A DNA stretch of 64,000 nucleotides from Brachionus manjavacas. Its lineage: Eukaryota > Rotifera > Eurotatoria > Ploima > Brachionidae. Within the stretch, counting starts at the first letter, position 1. Each line of letters begins with the position of its first letter. The notes under the pieces were generated by a model. The model searched no databases. It saw only the letters and a program-made list of their open reading frames with translations, and had not been told where the DNA came from. The stretch is from positions 744,001 through 808,000 of the forward strand of contig JAHQIY010000026.1 in assembly GCA_019054805.1 (NCBI GenBank), written 5' to 3'. The translations under genes were made by a program, and so were the position numbers. Of this stretch, positions 58,401-64,000 are shown in pieces.

Positions 58401-58731
58401 CTTTTTGTCCATATCTGGTGCTACGAACAATTTTACAGAAAAATTCATCGAGTCTTTAAGTTATGAATATTCAAATAAAAATTTATTTTTTCAAACAATC
58501 AATACTGGCTTTTTAAATGAGGAGAATATAAAGTTTGAAAATGATATTAAGCTATCAAAAAATATGGCGCTTTATTCAAGTTCAGCAATTCGAACTCTCG
58601 GATGGTCTAGTTATTCATTTGGAAATTGGTTGAATGCTTTTAAAGTACAACTTTTATTTTTAATTTTATCAAGTCATTTATTTTTTAAAGATTTTTTTGT
58701 TAATGAAAAATTTCCCGTTGAGCTTTATTAA
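55497..58731 (+). pseudogene. HSDL1: HSDL1-like short-chain dehydrogenase, middle exons missing
   Basis: HSDL1 is an SDR-family mitochondrial protein considered catalytically inactive. Exons found: 55497-55716, 55763-55876, 55929-56036 and 58347-58731. The N-terminus DSFSLFLNQLSRD and ALVGILYMGKKSIEAF match the family. The first Rossmann glycine motif reads VFGCLNQIGYGYARELA (usual TGxxxGIG altered), and exon 3 ends at GRDIGIF. The last exon starts NKGAIVNFST and contains the S-x-A-T-N segment where YxxxK would be, so the active-site Tyr and Lys are absent. About 45 residues (NNxG strand to the catalytic-loop helix) should lie between exons 3 and 4, but I find no coding for them in the 2.3 kb intron, which instead holds a TIR element. 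Either an exon escaped me or the gene is broken. Confidence 0.75.
56200..57324. mobile_element. 1.1-kb TIR element in HSDL1 intron
   Basis: Left end CGTATTTTCTCACTTAATGT and reversed right end CGTATTTCCTCACTTAATGT match. Inside, both ends repeat AATATCCTAT and GGGAAAT motifs. A 107-codon minus-strand frame (56844-57167) inside is not recognised and may be chance. Its ends resemble the TACCGTAT terminus of the MITE at 15643. Confidence 0.7.
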
Positions 58732-59177
58732 TTTTGTGTACTCGAGAATTTCAAGGAGAAAGTTTACCAAGTCAATTGAGAATATTGGTAAAAAAAGTAA
58801 TTGATTGAATTAAAAACTTAAAATAATTTATTCAAGTTAATTTAATTTTTATTTATTATTTTTTCAATAAAACCAACGCATCCCGATCTTTTTTTAAACA
58901 TAAATACTAAAAGATCAATAATTTGACAAGAAGTACCTCATAGTTCAAGTGAAGATTTCCAATTTCATGCCAATACTGCAGATAGTATATGGACGGGGAA
59001 CGTGGTTTAAAAATTATCATAAACTTCAAGTTGCCGAAAAAATACAATCCATCCATCTATATCATTCTAAGAAGAATATAAAATTAGATGTATGATCATA
59101 TTTTTCGTGATCAATTTTTCACATTACACATGAGACCATAAAAAGATTCAAAAACAAAAAGAAAGCAAAAAAACGAA
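58732..59177. other. HSDL1 3' flank
   Basis: No gene seen. A fragment at 59020-59045 (CATAAACTTCAAGTTGCC) resembles the terminus of the next MITE. Confidence 0.35.
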
Positions 59178-59575
59178 AATTTGGGCATCTTGAAGTTAAT
59201 GATCAATTCAAAATATCATTTCAATTCAAAAAGTTTATCTTTGGATATTAAAATAAATCTTTGATTTAATTTAAATAATTTTATCGTAACATGCTTTAAA
59301 TGCAATGTAGATTTAGAAAATTTAAAAAAATGAAAAATAAAAAAATATTTTACAAAAAATCAGTAAATGCATTTAAATTTAAAAAACGATTATCAATGGA
59401 TTGAGAATATGTTTTTTCATTTATTTTTATTTTATAAAACTACATTGCATGTAAAGCATGTTACGATAAAATTATTTAAATTAAATCAAAGATTTATTTT
59501 AATATCCAAAGATAAACTTTTTGAATTGAAATGATATTTTGAATTGATCATTAACTTCAAGATGCCTAAATTTGT
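59178..59575. mobile_element. Palindromic MITE, ~400 bp
   Basis: Arms of about 180 bp are near-perfect inverted copies (AATTTGGGCATCTTGAAG outside, TTTATCTTTGGATATTAAAA and GCATGTTACGATAAAATTAT inside) with a short centre. Non-coding. Confidence 0.88.
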
Positions 59576-60984
59576 TATATTTTTTTTCCAGTACCGAGCT
59601 AATGCTCCTTCAGAATAAAAAAAAAATAAAAATTGTTAAGTAAATAAATTTAAATCTAATAAAATCTAATATAAAATGAAAAGAGAATTTAAAAAATGAT
59701 ATGTTGAAATAGAGAGTTGCAGGTGACACATGTTAATATAGTTTTAGGGAAAAAAGTAAAAAAGTAAAGTACCAATTACACAATAGGTATTCGATAAATC
59801 TAGATTCGAAATCCGATTTGTATTCCTCCACAAGTCTGAAAATTAATTAATGGAATAGAATGCCTCAATTCTGTCCCAAAATATCTTTCACTCAACTTAA
59901 AAAGTCGATTCGAGACTATTAGTAATAGAGGATAGATCTTACTACTGTATTCTGAATTGCTTGTGGTTAAGATTGAATTCAAGTTTGATTTCAATGTTGA
60001 AGATTATTTTAACATTTTTAAAAGAAATTTGTTAAACTTAACCCAAAGCAAAAAATAAATAAATTTTTTTAACAAGAAAATAAAAATAAATAAAAACAAA
60101 TTAAAACTTTTTTTGATTTTAATGCTAAAAATTTTCAAAATTGTCGATTTATTTTTTTATTTTTTTTAAATTTTGCTATGCTTTAATTTATTTGCTTGAA
60201 ACTTTACCGTCGCATGATGTTTGTACAGACGCAAAGACAAGTAAAAGATCAAATATTCAAAACACTATCGATACTCGAAGCGCATAGGTATTGTGAAAAT
60301 TGTGACGTGAAATGTTGAAAAAAATTGCTTTTTATTGTCATAAGGGTTGTACGAGAAAAAAAGGAGGAGTTTTACTTGAAGTTTTTTTACATTATCTTTT
60401 TGCTTTTCCTACTTTTTGTAATATTTTACCAAAATAAATAGTTAGAACTGAAAAAGTTAATTTTTTATTTTTTTTAAATAAATTGTTGGCGGAGTTGTAA
60501 GCTTAGGCTGACTCTACTCCATGGTCATATTGGACCTTTCATACTAGTTATAATTTGTAACTAGTCTTGTTGCTAGAATTAGATTTAAACTAAACTCGTA
60601 GTTACTAGGCTGTATCTGACTAATAATAATTGATTGGAACTTGGAGACAATTTAGAAAATAGAATGATATTCAAAGGATATATAAGAGAGAATATTTTGT
60701 GTATCAAGTGTATATAATTTTCTTGGCTCAAGTTTTGGAGTTTAATAAAGTTTCTAAAAACTAGTCTATTCTTTCCAATGCCAAAGTCTAAGTCCAGTCT
60801 TAAGTTAACCGCTAACAAAATTATTGTATATTTTTATTGGATTTGCGGATAAATATTATTTATGCTCAAACAAATACTGTGGTTTTATTCTTATACCATT
60901 TTTAAACCATTTTTTAACCCTTTTGAATTCAAAAATATATTTTAAATTTAATTAATTGTAAATACATAAATTTTTAGTTTAAAA
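59576..60984. other. Intergenic, no gene seen
   Basis: AT-rich; short open frames on the minus strand have no recognisable features. Confidence 0.45.
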
Positions 60985-61162
60985 ATAATTTGGTGAAGTT
61001 CAGTACAAAAGAACAGAACAAAGTGTAAAAAAATTAAATAATTTTTTATCAAAAAGTTTAAAATTAGTTCAGAATTGCATCAACGGAAACAGTCTGCTAA
61101 TGGAGTACATTTTTTTCTGTTCTTTTTATCATTTTGTACTGAATTTCACTAAACAAAATAAT
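60985..61162. mobile_element. 178-bp MITE
   Basis: Ends share GTGAAGTTCAGTACAAAA and, reversed, GTGAAATTCAGTACAAAA, followed on both sides by AAGAACAGA-type sequence. Non-coding. Confidence 0.7.
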
Positions 61163-61379
61163 TTATCACTAATTTAAATCATTTATTTATAAATGGTTTT
61201 AAATATTTGAGGTAATTTGATTTGGTTAAATTATTTTCCAGTCTGATTCGAACATTAAAAAAAATTTCAAATTAATTTTTATTCTAGAGAAAAATATTTA
61301 TAAAATAAAAAAAACATTTTTTAAAAATTTGCATTCATCAACAACATTTAAGAAAATCATTTTGAGCAACTGAACAAAA

Positions 61380-62377
61380 TTATAAAATACAGCAAATTTT
61401 TGTTTTGCGTGGTTTCTCTTCTTTATTGACCAAACTAGTATTCGAACTAAATTCAGACGATTTTTTTGTTTTACGCTTTTGCTTCTGAAATATTCCTCTT
61501 GATGAATGCTGTGTAACCGAAATCGGTTCAGCCTAGAATACAAAATGAATCATTAATCTTCTAGAAGAAAACTATTAAATGATACACACTTGAATATGAC
61601 TAGTTATTTCAGATTGGCGTCTTGCTTTTTTTTCGCTCTCTACCGGTTCTTGGGTGAACAATTTTAAAAGCTCCGTGGATTTTTTGGCAAATACAAGAGG
61701 TTTAGGCTTCAATGGTAGGTGGCCATTTTGTGATTTGCTAATATCTATAAAATATATGTATTTTTAAATTTCTTTAGCTATTTAAAAGTTTACTTTCAAA
61801 GGACTTGAGACTAGCCTGACTTGTGGCTTTGTTACAATCAATCATGTTCTTATGAGTAAGACTAATAATTGGGAGATATGTTGATTCAGCGAGTCTAGCT
61901 ACAATTCTAGTTGCATCTGTGGACACAATCAGCTCGACTAATGTAAACTGAAGATTGATGCTTGTTAAAAGATTTCCATACCGACATGACCACACATTTA
62001 TGACACCGTCTCTAGAACCTGATATGATTATATTACCATCGAAAGTAATCGCTACCTTGGCTATTATGTCATGATGGCCAGCTAATTTGTGAACTACCGA
62101 ACCATCTTTAAAGTTCCATAGAATAATAAATCGATCTTTTGCACCACTAACGATTAGATTGTTACTAAACGGAACATCAATTGAGGTAACAGCACCCTCG
62201 TGCTCAATTAAAACTTGAATCAATTTTCCTGTCAGTAGTTCCCATATCTTACACGAATTGTCCTCACCACCGGTGATTACATACTGAGAATCGTGAGTAA
62301 ATTTAATAACTGTTATGTTGTTTGGATGATCAATTGATCTGATCACTTTGGCTTCTTTCAAGCCCCAAATTTTAACT
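61380..62377 (-). CDS. WD40-repeat protein, C-terminal part, with CaaX box
   Basis: The 3' end of a gene running leftward; earlier exons lie above 62377 and probably beyond the window. Exons: 62377-61794 (opens mid-protein after a 3' splice site), 61744-61590, 61532-61380; about 297 residues. The first exon has four WD40 repeats (VKIWGL, CKIWELLTGKL, IILWNFKDG, INVWSCRYG), forming part of a beta-propeller, then LIVSTDATRIVARLAE. This arrangement resembles the C-terminus of NWD1/NWD2-type NACHT-WD proteins, but no NACHT domain is in view. The last two exons are basic and disordered, and the protein ends CCIL, a CaaX box expected to be geranylgeranylated, suggesting membrane anchoring. Partial gene; product class certain, family tentative. 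Confidence 0.85.
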
Positions 62378-64000
62378 CTAGATAAATTTTAAAAATTTAA
62401 TATTTTTTTTTTTAAATCATTTGTGTAATTGTAAACTTTTTCTTATTATACTTCTCCTTCTTGGAGGTTAATTTTCAAATAAATAAATAAATAAAAATTA
62501 ATGATGCAATAATTGATACATATTTCATTTAGAAAGAATAAAAAATTATTTTACTCTTTATTAACTTTACATTATTAACTTTACTAAAAAATCAAAAATA
62601 ATCGATCATTTTAGTTAATTTTGAACATACTATTAATTAAATTTTTTTTTTTGAAATTTTAATTTAACAAACATATGTTGTAAACTATGTTTATATTTTA
62701 CAACTATCAATGTAAAATCAAGAATTTTATAAAATTCTACCTAAATCTTCAGGAAATTTATTATTAAATATAAAATGAGCAATTTGATATATTCAGTTTT
62801 GATCATAAACTTCAACATGCCGGTAAAATCTGCAAAAGTCTGCAAAAAATACTCACTCAGTAAATGTGAATTTTGATAATGCAGAGTCTATCTTTTTATT
62901 TAACAAAGTATGTTTAATCAAAAAATATATCTATGCATTAATTCTTTAAAGAAATAACAATTTATTTCATAATCAAAAATTAATTTGGTCATTTTGAGTA
63001 GTCGATAATTTAATCGACTAGATAAAATCAATTTAAAGCCTAAAGAAAGAATTGGGCAAATCTTTATACCATAAATTTCGTTAGAAAGAAGATCATTTAA
63101 AGTTTTTTGAAATTAAAAAATTAAATTTTTTGATAATTCCTAACTACTCATTTCGAGATAAATTAGTAGTTTTAAAGTCAACTAGAAAAATTATTCGATT
63201 ATTGAATCGATTGCCAACACTAACTTTAGGAATCAAAAATTGATTATAAACTTCAAAGTGTCATTAATTTACCATTGTTAGCTCAAAAATTATCGAAAAT
63301 TTTTATTTAAATTATAGTTTTAACAATTTTAAAAAGGCTTAAATTTTTTAGGGGTGACAAATTTTATTTTTTTAAGATGACAAAATAACTTAAAGTGGTG
63401 ACTAATTTAATCTATTTTAGCTGACTATAAAAAACTAATTGTTCTGACAAAAAAACCAAACCACTGACAAATATATATATATTGAGATGACTTTTTAATA
63501 ATTTTGCACTGACAAAATTTTATTCATTTTTTTTTATTTTATTTTAGTTCTAATCAAGTAAATAAATTGAAGATTTTTTGAATTGAGTGCTAAAAGATGT
63601 CAATCATTTAATAAATGTTTTAAGATTTATTTTCTAGAAAAAAGCTGTTTTGTAAAAATTATGCATTTTTGTTCAACTGTATTTTATTAAAATTTAACAA
63701 GAGTAATCAACCTAATTACAATATTTCTTTTGCAAAATAAAAAAATCTAATTATTACTTATATCTATGGAAAATGAGCCTAACCGGGTGATCTATTTTTT
63801 TTTATTGCATAAAACGATCCCATTTTGTTCGAAAACTCCAAAAATTATCACCGAATTAGACCTATTTTTTTTGACTCACCCATTTACCTCCTGCGGTTAA
63901 TTATGTTAGGGCTAATAGGGATAATTGGGTTAACCGAAATACCCCGAAAACCATATATATTTTGCCCCAAAACTAACCTCTTTTCCAGAATATTCACCGA
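62378..64000. other. Intron or upstream DNA of the WD40 gene
   Basis: No further exon recognised. Fragments at 62800-62825 (CATAAACTTCAACATGCCGG) and about 63235 resemble the terminus of the 59178 MITE. The last 220 bp are less AT-rich and have no clear ORF. Confidence 0.4.

Noticed and set aside
1..64000. tRNA or rRNA genes and CRISPR arrays
   Set aside because: No cloverleaf with proper B box, no rRNA-like conserved stretch and no regular spacer array was seen by eye.

Overview
The window is AT-rich animal nuclear DNA. Genes have GT-AG introns, many only 46-60 bp, standard stop codons and metazoan proteins (RPC9/CRCP, a USP6NL-type TBC protein, eRF3, MED9, FAAH2, HSDL1, a class A GPCR, a WD40 protein). 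Base composition, compact genes and the mixture of Helitron, LINE, Tc1, Ty3 and many short inverted-repeat elements suggest a small invertebrate, possibly a Brachionus-like rotifer; that assignment is inference.

Layout. 1-1.5 kb: decayed Helitron helicase with a Helitron-type 3' end. 2.1-2.9 kb: foldback element whose loop holds a 57-codon AT-hook-like ORF. 3.3-4.5 kb: decayed TIR element and LINE 3' end. 5.1-5.6 kb: CRCP. 9.98-18.45 kb: ten-exon TBC RabGAP gene whose introns are filled with LINE pieces, MITEs and a 773 bp TIR element with a perfect 8 bp target duplication and a C2H2 finger remnant. 18.9-19.2 kb: three-exon Cys-rich metallothionein-like gene. 19.3-23 kb: LINE, MITE and DNA-transposon remnants. 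24.4-26.5 kb: eRF3. 26.7-27.2 kb: MED9. 27.3-28.9 kb: TIR element with an AT-hook ORF remnant. 30.3-31.5 kb: orphan basic disordered protein.

The right half is rearranged. A Ty3-type retrotransposon (34.0-37.1 kb) is fused through a truncated LTR to a 5' fragment of FAAH2. A 4.4 kb near-identical segment containing all of FAAH2 follows (37.76-42.21 kb) and recurs inverted at 51.01-55.44 kb. Between the arms lie a decayed Tc1 element, a neuropeptide-type GPCR (43.4-45.5 kb) and an older, diverged inverted copy of the 29.5-33.7 kb region, including a truncated copy of the orphan gene. Past the right arm, HSDL1 (55.5-58.7 kb) has a 1.1 kb TIR element in the intron where its middle exons should be. 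The right end holds MITEs and the 3' end of a minus-strand WD40 gene ending in a CaaX box.

The genes do not form one pathway. Translation termination (eRF3), transcription (CRCP, MED9), Rab GTPase control (TBC), lipid amide turnover (FAAH2), peptide signalling (GPCR) and metal binding are separate housekeeping or signalling functions. The distinctive content is the mobile DNA: several unrelated TIR or foldback elements carry small predicted DNA-binding ORFs, and two of them repeat a family-specific short motif near their ends.
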